From the NCBI RefSeq assembly GCF_014529945.1, contig NZ_JACVFB010000001.1:682001-746000 (forward strand): a DNA stretch of 64,000 nucleotides, read 5' to 3'. The notes under the pieces were generated by a model. It searched no databases, was not told the DNA's origin, and worked only from the letters and a program-made list of their open reading frames with translations. This document shows positions 7,689-16,085 of this stretch, piece after piece (position 1 is the stretch's first letter; each line of letters begins with the position of its first letter). The translations under genes and the position numbers were made by a program. This DNA is from Chitinophaga varians (GTDB taxonomy: Bacteria > Bacteroidota > Bacteroidia > Chitinophagales > Chitinophagaceae).

Positions 7689-8705
7689 CTAAAAATGTTT
7701 TATTTCTACTCTTTCTATTGTCTCACCCTTTCCATTCGGCGGCACAGCAAATCCACCGGCTTCATATCGTTTCGTTCCGCTTTTATAATACCAGTTATTT
7801 AAACCACTGATCATTTGTTTTATGTAATAAATAAATTCTTCTGTCTCCTTTTGGTATGGACTAAAGTCAGGCAGATGATTTGATAGCGTTACAAATTCAT
7901 TTACAAGCTCGTCATGGATCTTCATCCCTTCCTGACAGGCTTCATCAAAAGATATTTTATGATGATGCTGTAGTAATTTGATGATATTGAAAATTTCTGA
8001 TTCTATGGCGAGTTCTTTGCCGATTGTTGCAAAGTCGTTCTGAAGAGCAACAATGATAGACTGTAGCATAATAATACGCTGGATAACGGTATGATTATAG
8101 ATATAATCAGGTAACGCAAATCCAGTGGAAGGACAAATCAAATCAACAAACGGAATCATTCCTATGGAATTGGCGCGGATTAGATGAAAGAGGGGAATGG
8201 GAGGAATGTCCTTACTGATTTTATAGGGCGACTCTTCCATAATGCCGTCAGTAACGAAACGATATTTATAGTTCTTAGCTATCCGCTTAAGCCAGAAGTC
8301 TGGCATCCCGAGTGCTATCCACTCTTTTCTGTTTGTTTGCATTTGACGAAGCATTCCTTTCTCTTCCGGCCGGGGATCGTCTCCCATCATTACCTCAAAA
8401 ATCCGGTCTCTGAATGCAGCTATTTCCTTTATGGGTAGAAGTTCTGCATAATCGTCGGTTACCGTCATGTAAATGGCGAAACGCGTGGCATGGAGAACGC
8501 GGTCCTTTTCGGTTGCGGCAGGTACCATAAAAGGACCTACATCAATTAATCGCATCTTTCTGTACCTTGCCATCGCCTCTTTTGATAAGAACTGGTAGTC
8601 TTGATCGTACCAATTGGTTTCTTCTTCGTAGAAAGCTCCGGCAAAGGGACTTTCAAGGGTTTCCCATGGATATATTGGCTTTGGCACATTAAATTGCTCG
8701 CTCAT
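7689..8705 (-). CDS. Class I terpene synthase
   Basis: The 338-residue protein has the full set of marks of bacterial class I terpene cyclases, which ionise a prenyl diphosphate with Mg2+ and cyclise it. The Asp-rich motif is DDYAE (D84, D85, E88). The NSE-type triad is N223-D-F-A-T227-I-G-K-E231, 139 residues later. A diphosphate-sensor Arg (R177) lies 46 residues before N223, the spacing known from selinadiene synthase, and a C-terminal RY pair lies in TKRYE. The length fits the family (about 320-380). All catalytic residues are present, so it should be active. Product class (sesqui- or diterpene) cannot be read. No prenyltransferase or P450 is adjacent. Start at 8705; no Shine-Dalgarno is evident. 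Confidence 0.9.
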   Translation of the reverse strand: MSEQFNVPKPIYPWETLESPFAGAFYEEETNWYDQDYQFLSKEAMARYRKMRLIDVGPFMVPAATEKDRVLHATRFAIYMTVTDDYAELLPIKEIAAFRDRIFEVMMGDDPRPEEKGMLRQMQTNRKEWIALGMPDFWLKRIAKNYKYRFVTDGIMEESPYKISKDIPPIPLFHLIRANSIGMIPFVDLICPSTGFALPDYIYNHTVIQRIIMLQSIIVALQNDFATIGKELAIESEIFNIIKLLQHHHKISFDEACQEGMKIHDELVNEFVTLSNHLPDFSPYQKETEEFIYYIKQMISGLNNWYYKSGTKRYEAGGFAVPPNGKGETIERVEIKHF

Positions 8706-9061
8706 AATGTATGGTTTTTTGGTTTAAAATAAGGCCTATTGAATTGATAATATTATGCGTTCGGAGCGTGTCATCCGCTGGATGTTTTGAGGGACATAAA
8801 TAACACGCTTAGATCGTCGCGAATCGTAATTGGATACCAGCAACGGAACACCTGTTGGATTAACTACGTACATTTTTAACTATTTCCGGCATGGCAACGC
8901 TAAGAGATCTTCAGTGAGGCCCTTTAGCATTCTTTACTTGCGGTTTAAGGCTCGAAGCCTATACTAATTTAAGCTAACGCAATGCTATAGAAATTCACTG
9001 ATGACGAGGGAATGCTGATAGTATTTTGTGGCATCGTGGTCGGGGTAGAAATAATAAACCT
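8706..9061. other. Gene-free stretch upstream of the terpene synthase
   Basis: I see no credible coding sequence, RNA gene or strong repeat here. It must contain the promoter of the terpene synthase on the minus strand, but no clear TAnnTTTG box stands out. It ends at the fourth tRNA-like remnant. Confidence 0.5.
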
Positions 9062-9150
9062 GGGTTCGGTTCCCGGCTGGATCGCCACAGGATTATCAAC
9101 GGAAATTAAAGCCGCTTAAATCACGGATTTAAGCGGCCTTCCTGCTTTTA
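9062..9150 (+). repeat. Decayed tRNA 3' end plus duplicated terminator (copy D)
   Basis: Bases 9062-9087 read as a tRNA T arm and acceptor 3' end (GGTTCGGTTCCCGGC then GGATCGCCA), but the 5' half does not fold. After 20 bases comes a hairpin with perfect 12-base arms GCCGCTTAAATC (9111-9122) and GATTTAAGCGGC (9126-9137). It is nearly the same as the terminator behind tRNA-Lys at 4393-4426, with similar flanks. It looks like the far boundary of the region inserted at tRNA-Lys. Confidence 0.6.
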
Positions 9151-9163
9151 TAAAGAAGATAAT

Positions 9164-9943
9164 TTAAGACTTACGGATCACCGCAAAAAGATCAAGGCAA
9201 TTGTCATTCACTTCCGACAGTGAAAAATCTGTATGATCTATTACTGCTGTTTTTTGAGGAGAAGAGACATAAAGCAGCAGTCTGTTGAGATTATTCATGA
9301 TTGAATAGGGGACCTTTAACAGGTTAGCAGGGATTTTGTCTATTAGTCCCCATTTGTCCATCCTGAGAATATTTGTGACTGTCTTCTTATTCGCCTCGTA
9401 ATATTCCTTTACGCTTTCATTTCCGAACACGCCATAAATATCAACATCGTCGAAATGGTGATTCATCAGCGTCCGTAATTCCGTGGCGGTATATTCTCTT
9501 ACGTGGAAAGGGTTTCGGACAAGTGTCGTAAGGCGGTTGGGCGTTGTGATGAGAATAACCCCATTCTTTCTTAAGACTCTTTTCATCTCCAAAAGTAATA
9601 TAGTGTCTTGCAAAATATGTTCTATTACCTGAAAACACACTATTGTATCAAAACTCTCATCAGACATGCCGGTGAGAAAAGGTAAGGTACACTTTAGAAA
9701 ATTAGTGTTTCCTGGTCCGGGCTTCGAAGGAGGCAATTTTCTATCCAATCCAACATACGTATTAGCATTAGCAGCGAGGAAACCGGACCCATAGCCGGTG
9801 CCACAGCCCACTTCCAATATATCTTTTCCCAACAGCCACTCGCGGGGGACGTTTCGATATGCAAATAAATGTCGCTGAAAAATATAATTATTGATATGAG
9901 AAGAACCATCTGTCCTTTCTGCGGTCTGAATCAGGTTGATCAT
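9164..9943 (-). CDS. SAM-dependent class I methyltransferase
   Basis: The 259-residue protein has the Rossmann-type SAM-binding motif I ILEVGCGTGYGSG (about residues 42-54), an acidic end of strand 2 (GLDRK) and motif post-II region ESFDTIVCFQVIEHI, which places it in the Methyltransf_11/23 group. Close relatives methylate small molecules, quinones or sugars in surface polysaccharide loci. The substrate is unknown. It stands just outside the decayed boundary at 9.15 kb and is transcribed in the same direction as the terpene synthase, but the hairpin between them argues against one transcript. Confidence 0.85.
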   Translation of the reverse strand: MINLIQTAERTDGSSHINNYIFQRHLFAYRNVPREWLLGKDILEVGCGTGYGSGFLAANANTYVGLDRKLPPSKPGPGNTNFLKCTLPFLTGMSDESFDTIVCFQVIEHILQDTILLLEMKRVLRKNGVILITTPNRLTTLVRNPFHVREYTATELRTLMNHHFDDVDIYGVFGNESVKEYYEANKKTVTNILRMDKWGLIDKIPANLLKVPYSIMNNLNRLLLYVSSPQKTAVIDHTDFSLSEVNDNCLDLFAVIRKS

Positions 9944-10024
9944 GACTTTGTTTTTTGTTAAGAATACCTACCTATTCTTATACACATAAATAAGTCAAGA
10001 CCCTTACCGGAATGAAAAGATTTT

Positions 10025-11269
10025 TTACGGATATGGCATAGGGCATTCTTTTTTTACTCGTTTACGTACCGGATTGATAGTATAGGAAATGCCCAGCTGA
10101 AACCCTATCCAGGAGATGAAGTTGGTACTTTTATTCGCAGAATAGCTATTGTAGAGTATCACAGGGGTACGTACAAGCGTATAATCCGAGAAATACCTTT
10201 CGCGGTCTAATGATGATGGGGTAGGATTGCTTCCGGTATAGTGAGTATGGAAAAATGCATTTAAGGAGATACCTGCCAGTAAAGCCCAATGATCGTTTAT
10301 ACGACGTTCCAGATTGACTTTGACCTGAAGATGTTTCCCTTTTATCGTTACCATTTGTTTTCCTGAAGTATCAAAAGTATTCGGATAGGTATTTCGTATA
10401 TTCGAATAGGTTAGATTTACATTCAGGTCATTATGTTTGTTTAGTTCAAAATTCGATCCGAGGCCATATCTAAACAGTCCAAACCTGTCATTTTTACTAA
10501 GGGCCATCGTTAGGTACAGGTATCGAAATCCGCCATTTAAATAGACATTGATCAAGGAGTTTTCATCAATATATCCACCCATAGCAAAATAGGGAGTGCA
10601 GAAAGCTGAATGGATATGGGAAGGGAGAATCGGAATCAGCGGGTAGTCAATTTTCAATAGCCTGGTTTTTTTATCTTCAAAAGAACGACTATTGATTCCA
10701 ATAGTATGGAGCGTATCTGTTTTTTGAGACAGATTATAGTTTGCAGGAACGCTATCATATCCGGCTACCGTTATTTTACTGTCAATGACTCCGGCTGGCA
10801 GATGAACGCCGGTGGGAATATGGGGTAAGTGAGGCCTGTAGGAGCGGTTTGCTGGTTTCAGGCAATGTAACAATAGTACACGCGTGGGCTTTACAGGTCG
10901 CTTTTGAGGGTGAACGCCTATGCTGTTGTTGGAAGCAATGCCATCGGTGATCACCATGTACCCGGCTACCTGATGATATTCAATCCCGGTTTGATGTCTT
11001 AATTGAATAAGGACCTCCCCAAGTGTATGACGTCCTGGTTTTATCCGGACTTTTTTCGTGGAGGGAAATTTGCCTGTATTGATGGAAAAGCGCGCGCCGG
11101 TTTGGGTATGTAGTATTTCAAACAGTCGATTAAACTGCACTTCAGGCGTACTTATCGTTACATGTTTACATGCTGGGTCTGTGTTTTGAGCTACCAGTAA
11201 TACACTATAGAATGTACTGAACACCACCAACAATATACGCAGACATTCTTTAGTCGCTGTTTTTTCCAT
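10025..11269 (-). CDS. STN-domain outer-membrane barrel-like protein of a FecI/FecR system
   Basis: The 414-residue protein has a signal sequence (to about residue 28, ending LVAQ) and then an STN domain (about residues 35-110), the secretin/TonB short N-terminal domain that talks to FecR-type anti-sigma factors. The C-terminal 200 residues alternate polar and aromatic positions as in a small outer-membrane beta-barrel. There is no carboxypeptidase-like domain or plug and the protein is half the size of a TonB receptor. Its start lies 20 bases inside fecR, so the two are coupled. I infer a surface sensor or output protein. Confidence 0.6.
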   Translation of the reverse strand: MEKTATKECLRILLVVFSTFYSVLLVAQNTDPACKHVTISTPEVQFNRLFEILHTQTGARFSINTGKFPSTKKVRIKPGRHTLGEVLIQLRHQTGIEYHQVAGYMVITDGIASNNSIGVHPQKRPVKPTRVLLLHCLKPANRSYRPHLPHIPTGVHLPAGVIDSKITVAGYDSVPANYNLSQKTDTLHTIGINSRSFEDKKTRLLKIDYPLIPILPSHIHSAFCTPYFAMGGYIDENSLINVYLNGGFRYLYLTMALSKNDRFGLFRYGLGSNFELNKHNDLNVNLTYSNIRNTYPNTFDTSGKQMVTIKGKHLQVKVNLERRINDHWALLAGISLNAFFHTHYTGSNPTPSSLDRERYFSDYTLVRTPVILYNSYSANKSTNFISWIGFQLGISYTINPVRKRVKKECPMPYP

Positions 11270-12215
11270 ATATTATTATTGTGTCATTGGTCTGTTTGAA
11301 ATATACATGTAAGGTATTGGCGATGATGGTCTTTATATCCTCGAGCGATTCATCCCGGAATTCGGCTGTCATTCTCCTGGAGCTAAGGGATTTATCAGCT
11401 ATCACAAACTTTTTGTTGTATGTTTTGGATAGTTCAGTGCTAATATTTTCCAGTGTAGCGTCTTCAAAATTAAACGCGTGCGTGGCATATGCCATTTCAT
11501 TGATATTTATTTTCTGGTGCAAAGCCAATTTTCCTGAGGAGAAGAGGTAGTAACCTTTTTGGTTGGCAGATACCAACAGTGTGTCATGGTGAGTGATCAA
11601 CAAGACCTTTCCACTGGTGACTGCTACCGACTGACCATCTTTTTCGACCGCCACGTGAAAGGTAGTCCCCAACACTTTTATCTTCATGTACTCCGTCTCA
11701 ATTTCGAAAGGCTTTCCATTCATAGTTTGAACATCGAACCAGGACTGCCCTTTTAAAATCACCTTACGGGAATCGCCATCAGCATCATAGGTAAGTCTGG
11801 AATGTTTATCCAGCACCACGCGTGAAGAATCTGGTAAAGTTTTCCTCAGATAACTGTTTTGGGCCTCGAGGTTAATAGCATATTGGGACTGTTGCCGATC
11901 AGATGATTTGAGCAACAGCATCCCGATAAAAAAAAGCACAGTTACCGCAGCTGCCACAGTAATTTTAATGACGACTATTTTTTTATTACTCTCCTGATTT
12001 TTCTTCCTTAGTTTTCTCCAGGCTTCGTCTGTGGGCTTGGGCAAATGAACGCTACCAACGATTTGTTCCCACAGTTGGACGGAATGAATATAAAATTCGT
12101 AGTGCTTATTGGATGCTGCCTTCCAATCTTCTAATCGCATCGCTTCTTCCGGACTGGATTCTCCTGTGAGAAATTTGGCGATTAATTCATATATCTCTTC
12201 TTCTGAAAATTCCAT
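11250..12215 (-). CDS. FecR-family anti-sigma factor
   Basis: The 321-residue protein has the layout of Bacteroidota FecR proteins: an N-terminal cytoplasmic anti-sigma region with EEEIYELIAKFLTGESSPEE, one membrane helix (about residues 83-104, rich in Val, Ala and Leu), a periplasmic FecR domain with DSSRVVLDKHSRL and KGQSWFDV, and a C-terminal DUF4974 domain. It would hold the sigma factor inactive until the surface partner signals. It follows the sigma gene by ten bases and overlaps the STN-barrel gene. Confidence 0.9.
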   Translation of the reverse strand: MEFSEEEIYELIAKFLTGESSPEEAMRLEDWKAASNKHYEFYIHSVQLWEQIVGSVHLPKPTDEAWRKLRKKNQESNKKIVVIKITVAAAVTVLFFIGMLLLKSSDRQQSQYAINLEAQNSYLRKTLPDSSRVVLDKHSRLTYDADGDSRKVILKGQSWFDVQTMNGKPFEIETEYMKIKVLGTTFHVAVEKDGQSVAVTSGKVLLITHHDTLLVSANQKGYYLFSSGKLALHQKININEMAYATHAFNFEDATLENISTELSKTYNKKFVIADKSLSSRRMTAEFRDESLEDIKTIIANTLHVYFKQTNDTIIIYGKNSD

Positions 12216-12225
12216 GGTATATTAA

Positions 12226-12771
12226 TTAATTACTGAAACAGGTAAAGGTACTATACAGGATAGTTATCAATAATATGTTGGACAGTCGCAAACGTAGGAT
12301 CCTAAGTGCTTTACCCATATGCACTTCCACCGTCTTAATCGAAATGCCCAGTTCAATAGCAATTTCTTTATATGTCTTTTGCTCAAACCGGCTTTTTTTG
12401 AATACCTGTTTGCACTGTTCCGGTAATTGATCAATACTCCTCATTATTCGATCATAACTTTCTTTAGAAATCAGTTGGTTCATATTAATAATAGCGGGTG
12501 CCTGATAATTCCCGATGCGCTTTTTCTGAATGTTCTGCTGCCGCCTGACATTGAGGCAATGGTGATGCACCGCAGTATATAGATATGATCGAATACCCTG
12601 CTCTTCTATTAGCTGGATTTTATTTTCCCATATTTTCAAAAACACAGATTGAACTGCATCTCCTGCATCATCATTATTTTTAAGCATTCCGTAGGCATAC
12701 CTATGCAATGCCTGGTAATAATTTTTGAAGCATATTTCAACTAGTCGATCATCATTATGGTCGTTCAACAT
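12226..12771 (-). CDS. ECF sigma factor, FecI-like RNA polymerase sigma-70 factor
   Basis: The 181-residue protein has the two ECF domains. Region 2 (about residues 10-80) includes FKNYYQALHRYAYGMLKN and the DAGDAVQSVFLKIWEN segment. Region 4 (about 115-165) includes LPEQCKQVFKKSRFEQKTYKEIA followed by the HTH GISIKTVEVHMGKALRILR. It is the first gene of a sigma/FecR/STN operon and presumably directs transcription of that operon or of nearby targets. A C-terminal hydrophobic tail (ILLITILYSTF) is unusual but common in this Bacteroidota subgroup. Confidence 0.92.
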   Translation of the reverse strand: MLNDHNDDRLVEICFKNYYQALHRYAYGMLKNNDDAGDAVQSVFLKIWENKIQLIEEQGIRSYLYTAVHHHCLNVRRQQNIQKKRIGNYQAPAIINMNQLISKESYDRIMRSIDQLPEQCKQVFKKSRFEQKTYKEIAIELGISIKTVEVHMGKALRILRLRLSNILLITILYSTFTCFSN

Positions 12772-12981
12772 GAATATCTCAAAGTATTTTAGTTAGCGCT
12801 ACTGATGCTAATACACTAAATTGTATTCAGACCCTTACTTCAACTGCTATTTTTTTTGTTGTTTAACAAAGCGCTAACTAAAAGAACCCTATTTTGGAAA
12901 GGGCAAAATGGGGCACCGGCCAGAAATCCCTGGGAGTGGTGATCAAACGAAATCGTTTAACGGATTTATTTATCTTTAACT

Positions 12982-13437
12982 ATGGAATTTACTATCCGAA
13001 AACCGCATCAGGAAGATTTTGAACAATGGCTATCCTTGTGGGATGGTTATAATGAATTTTACGGGCGATCGGGAGATAAAAAGCTGGACCCGCTGATTTC
13101 CCGCACCACATGGAGTCGTTTTTTTGATGTCTATGAGCCCGTCCATGCCATCGTTGCAGAGGAGAACGGAATGCTAATAGGACTTTCGCATTACCTCTAT
13201 CACCGCAGTACGATAACAGTAGAGCCCAATTGTTACCTGCAGGATGTATTCGTATCGCAGGAATTCCGTGGAAGGGGAGTGGCCCGAAAACTCATTGAAG
13301 CGGTGTATGACCTCGCTAAAACAAATGGGTGTTCCAGGGTCTACTGGCAAACGCAGGAGACCAACCATACGGCCAGGCAGTTGTATGATAAATTGGCCGA
13401 GCGGTCAGGCTTTATCGTGTATCGTAAGCAACTATGA
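12982..13437 (+). CDS. GNAT-family N-acetyltransferase
   Basis: The 151-residue product is a single GNAT domain. It has the N-terminal RKPHQEDFEQWLSLW motif, the central strand LQDVFVSQEFRGRGVARKLIEAV with the acetyl-CoA pyrophosphate loop RGRGVA, and the C-terminal TNHTARQLYDKLAERSGF. This is the usual length for small-molecule or protein acetyltransferases of the family. The substrate is unknown. It stands alone, divergent from the sigma operon. Confidence 0.9.
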   Translation: MEFTIRKPHQEDFEQWLSLWDGYNEFYGRSGDKKLDPLISRTTWSRFFDVYEPVHAIVAEENGMLIGLSHYLYHRSTITVEPNCYLQDVFVSQEFRGRGVARKLIEAVYDLAKTNGCSRVYWQTQETNHTARQLYDKLAERSGFIVYRKQL

Positions 13438-13559
13438 CATAATGCATGCTCCCGTAACATGCAGCTGTTCTCTGCCGGTAAAATAACATCTGTTCAGGTC
13501 AATATTGTTGTAGTATTATGCCGCTCGCTGCCTGATATTTATTACCTGATAAATTGTAC

Positions 13560-15776
13560 ATGAAGGAAGTTATAAGCTGTTTCCTGTTTTGGGGACTTAT
13601 GGGGTCAGCTGCGAATGCGCAGGACAGGGCGGAGAAGATTATCAGTCGGCATACCTCCGTATTTAATGCCGTGCCCGTAAAGACGCCTAATAACGTGGCC
13701 GTTGACGGGCCGCTGCTGGGCAATGGCTCCGGAGCTGCTGTACTGGGAGGTCCTCCGGACCGCCTGACTTTTTACCTCGCCAGGAATGATTTCTGGAGAT
13801 TGAAGTCGGGGTTTGATGAATCGTTTCCAGCACCGCTTGCCAGCCTGGTTATTCGGATGCCTGGTTTAACAGCTGCGTCCTATCAGGTGGAACAGGACCT
13901 CTATCATGCGGTGACCACCGGTGATTTTGTTCATGGCGATACAGCCCTGCATATGATTGCCTGGATGGCTGCGCAGCAGGATTGGCTGGTAATTGAATTA
14001 AAGAACACCGGGCATACGGTCCTTACAGGAGACATCGGGCTGGTATCACCGGAAAAAGGGGACCATCCCTTTAAGGACAGCACTACAAAAGGTGTGGGCG
14101 TGGATGGGATACAGTGGCTGCAACGTGCATTTAATGAAGATGTTGATATAAAGACCAGTGCCTGCGCCCTGTTCCGTGTAATAGGAAACACTTCCGGTAA
14201 AATACAGCTTCGGCCTGGAGCATCCGCTACGGTTGTTTGCGCCACTACCTCTAATTTCAAAGGAAAGAAAGCAATGGCCGAGGCGGTGACAGCGTTGCGG
14301 CAACTGAACACAGAAAGCATCAGCATGGCCGGGAGGCAACATGCCGACTGGTGGCGTGACTTCTGGCATCAAAGTTATGTTTCTGTCAATGATAGCTTAG
14401 TGGAAGCCCAATATTACCGATCGCAGTATACGATGGCTTCGTGCAGCCGTGATCCTAAATTTCCTCCCGGTATTTTCGGCAGCTGGGTCACACGTGAAAT
14501 TCCCGCATGGAACGGGGATTACCATCTTAACTACAATTACATCGCTCCCTTTTACGCTTTGTATGCCAGCAATCATCTTCAGCAGGCTATTCCCTATGAA
14601 GCGCCGATACTCGATTTTATGGAACGGGGAAAATACTACGCAGAACGGATTACAGGGATCCGGGATGGTGTATTGTACCCGGTGGGCATCGGCCCTTACG
14701 GCATAGAAACAACGAGAAAGAATGCGGTCATGCAGCGGAAAGCACCCGACTACATTTCAGGTGGACAGGTGGAGGACGAAGGCCTTTTCTTCGGACAGAA
14801 AAGCAATGCGGCCTATTGCGTCACCAATCTGTCTTTCGCCTTTTATGCCACGTACGATATGGCATTTACAGAGAGAGCCTATCCCTTCGTCAGGGCCGTG
14901 GCGGAATTCTGGCGACAATACCTGCAACCGGAAAACGGCCGGTACGTCATTAAAAATGACGCTATCCATGAAGGTACCATCGGTACCGTTAATCCTATCC
15001 TTTCTTTGGGGCTTGTCAGAATGGTGTTCACAACGGCAACGGATATGGCGAAATTCCTGGGAAAAGATGCCGCATTACAGGAACAATGGCAACACATGGG
15101 GAAGGAGATGGCCCCGTATCCGGAACAGGTCATGCAAGGCAGGACCGTTTTCCGGTACACATCGGCTGGTACGGCCTGGTGGGGCGATAATACCCTTGGC
15201 ATCCAGCATATTTACCCGGCCGGACAAATCGGCCCTGACAGTGATAGCGCCTTGCTGCGTACAGCCTACAATACCATTGATGTCATGAGGCGCTGGCAGG
15301 ATTTCAACGGATCAAACAGTTTCTTTCCCGCAGCCGTTCGTATTGGTTATCCGGCAGACACTATCTGGAAGGAGCTCAGGAAATACAGTACACATACTTA
15401 CCCGAATGGTTTTCAGCTCAATAATCCGCATGGCATTGAAAATTGTAGCACGGTGCCCAATACGGTGAACGAAATGCTGTGTATGTCCAACGGAAAAGGC
15501 TTGCGCGTTTTTGCATGCTGGCCTGAAAACAAAGATGCGTTTTTTGAAGATCTCCGAGCCAACGGAGCATTTCTGGTATCAGCAGCTATTAAGGAGAATA
15601 AAGTGGTATTTGTTCGGGTGAAAAGTGAAAAAGGCAGGACCCTTACCCTCCGTAATCCCTGGCCAGACAAGGAGGTAGAAATTAAGTCGAATAAAACGAC
15701 TACCAGGCTTGAAAGAGGGGAATGGTTACAGATCAATACCCTGGCAGGGGAGATGCTGGCGTTTGAACCGGTTTAA
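13560..15776 (+). CDS. Secreted glycoside hydrolase-like protein, six-hairpin type
   Basis: The protein is about 738 residues with a Sec signal peptide ending in ANAQ (residues about 1-21). The N-terminal region GPLLGNGSGAAVLGG and ARNDFWR resembles the beta-sandwich start of GH95/GH65-like enzymes; the middle, with WVTREIPAWNGDYHLNYNY and HEGTIGTVNPILSLGL, looks like an (alpha/alpha)6 barrel rich in aromatic residues. The best guess is a secreted alpha-glycosidase or fucosidase-like enzyme; the exact family is not certain. I use the ATG at 13560; the frame also offers a TTG at 13554. An MFS permease follows in the same direction, which suggests use of the released sugar. Confidence 0.65.
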   Translation: MKEVISCFLFWGLMGSAANAQDRAEKIISRHTSVFNAVPVKTPNNVAVDGPLLGNGSGAAVLGGPPDRLTFYLARNDFWRLKSGFDESFPAPLASLVIRMPGLTAASYQVEQDLYHAVTTGDFVHGDTALHMIAWMAAQQDWLVIELKNTGHTVLTGDIGLVSPEKGDHPFKDSTTKGVGVDGIQWLQRAFNEDVDIKTSACALFRVIGNTSGKIQLRPGASATVVCATTSNFKGKKAMAEAVTALRQLNTESISMAGRQHADWWRDFWHQSYVSVNDSLVEAQYYRSQYTMASCSRDPKFPPGIFGSWVTREIPAWNGDYHLNYNYIAPFYALYASNHLQQAIPYEAPILDFMERGKYYAERITGIRDGVLYPVGIGPYGIETTRKNAVMQRKAPDYISGGQVEDEGLFFGQKSNAAYCVTNLSFAFYATYDMAFTERAYPFVRAVAEFWRQYLQPENGRYVIKNDAIHEGTIGTVNPILSLGLVRMVFTTATDMAKFLGKDAALQEQWQHMGKEMAPYPEQVMQGRTVFRYTSAGTAWWGDNTLGIQHIYPAGQIGPDSDSALLRTAYNTIDVMRRWQDFNGSNSFFPAAVRIGYPADTIWKELRKYSTHTYPNGFQLNNPHGIENCSTVPNTVNEMLCMSNGKGLRVFACWPENKDAFFEDLRANGAFLVSAAIKENKVVFVRVKSEKGRTLTLRNPWPDKEVEIKSNKTTTRLERGEWLQINTLAGEMLAFEPV

Positions 15777-16085
15777 TAGCCTTATTTTCCCGTTGGGGCG
15801 ATGGCATGTATAGGTTGGCCCAGGAGCATTGAAGTCATTGGTGTTATACATTTTTCCATTGCACAAACAAAAAAAAGTCGAAACAGTGCAAAATAATATT
15901 GGCTTGGATTAAATTGTACCATTATCTTTATATGAGTTGAGTATTTATGTAGCCACGTTATGAATTAGTTTTACTGCTCAACGCCGGTAATCAGATATTC
16001 TTTTGAATATTGGCGCTGAGGTATACAAACCACGATATGATTTTTGCACGCTTTACCAAAGTTTTATTATAAACCACACACAGTT

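Noticed and set aside
4621..9150. Functional integrative element
   Set aside because: No intact integrase, relaxase, primase or transfer gene is present between the tRNA and the far boundary. Only remnants are left.
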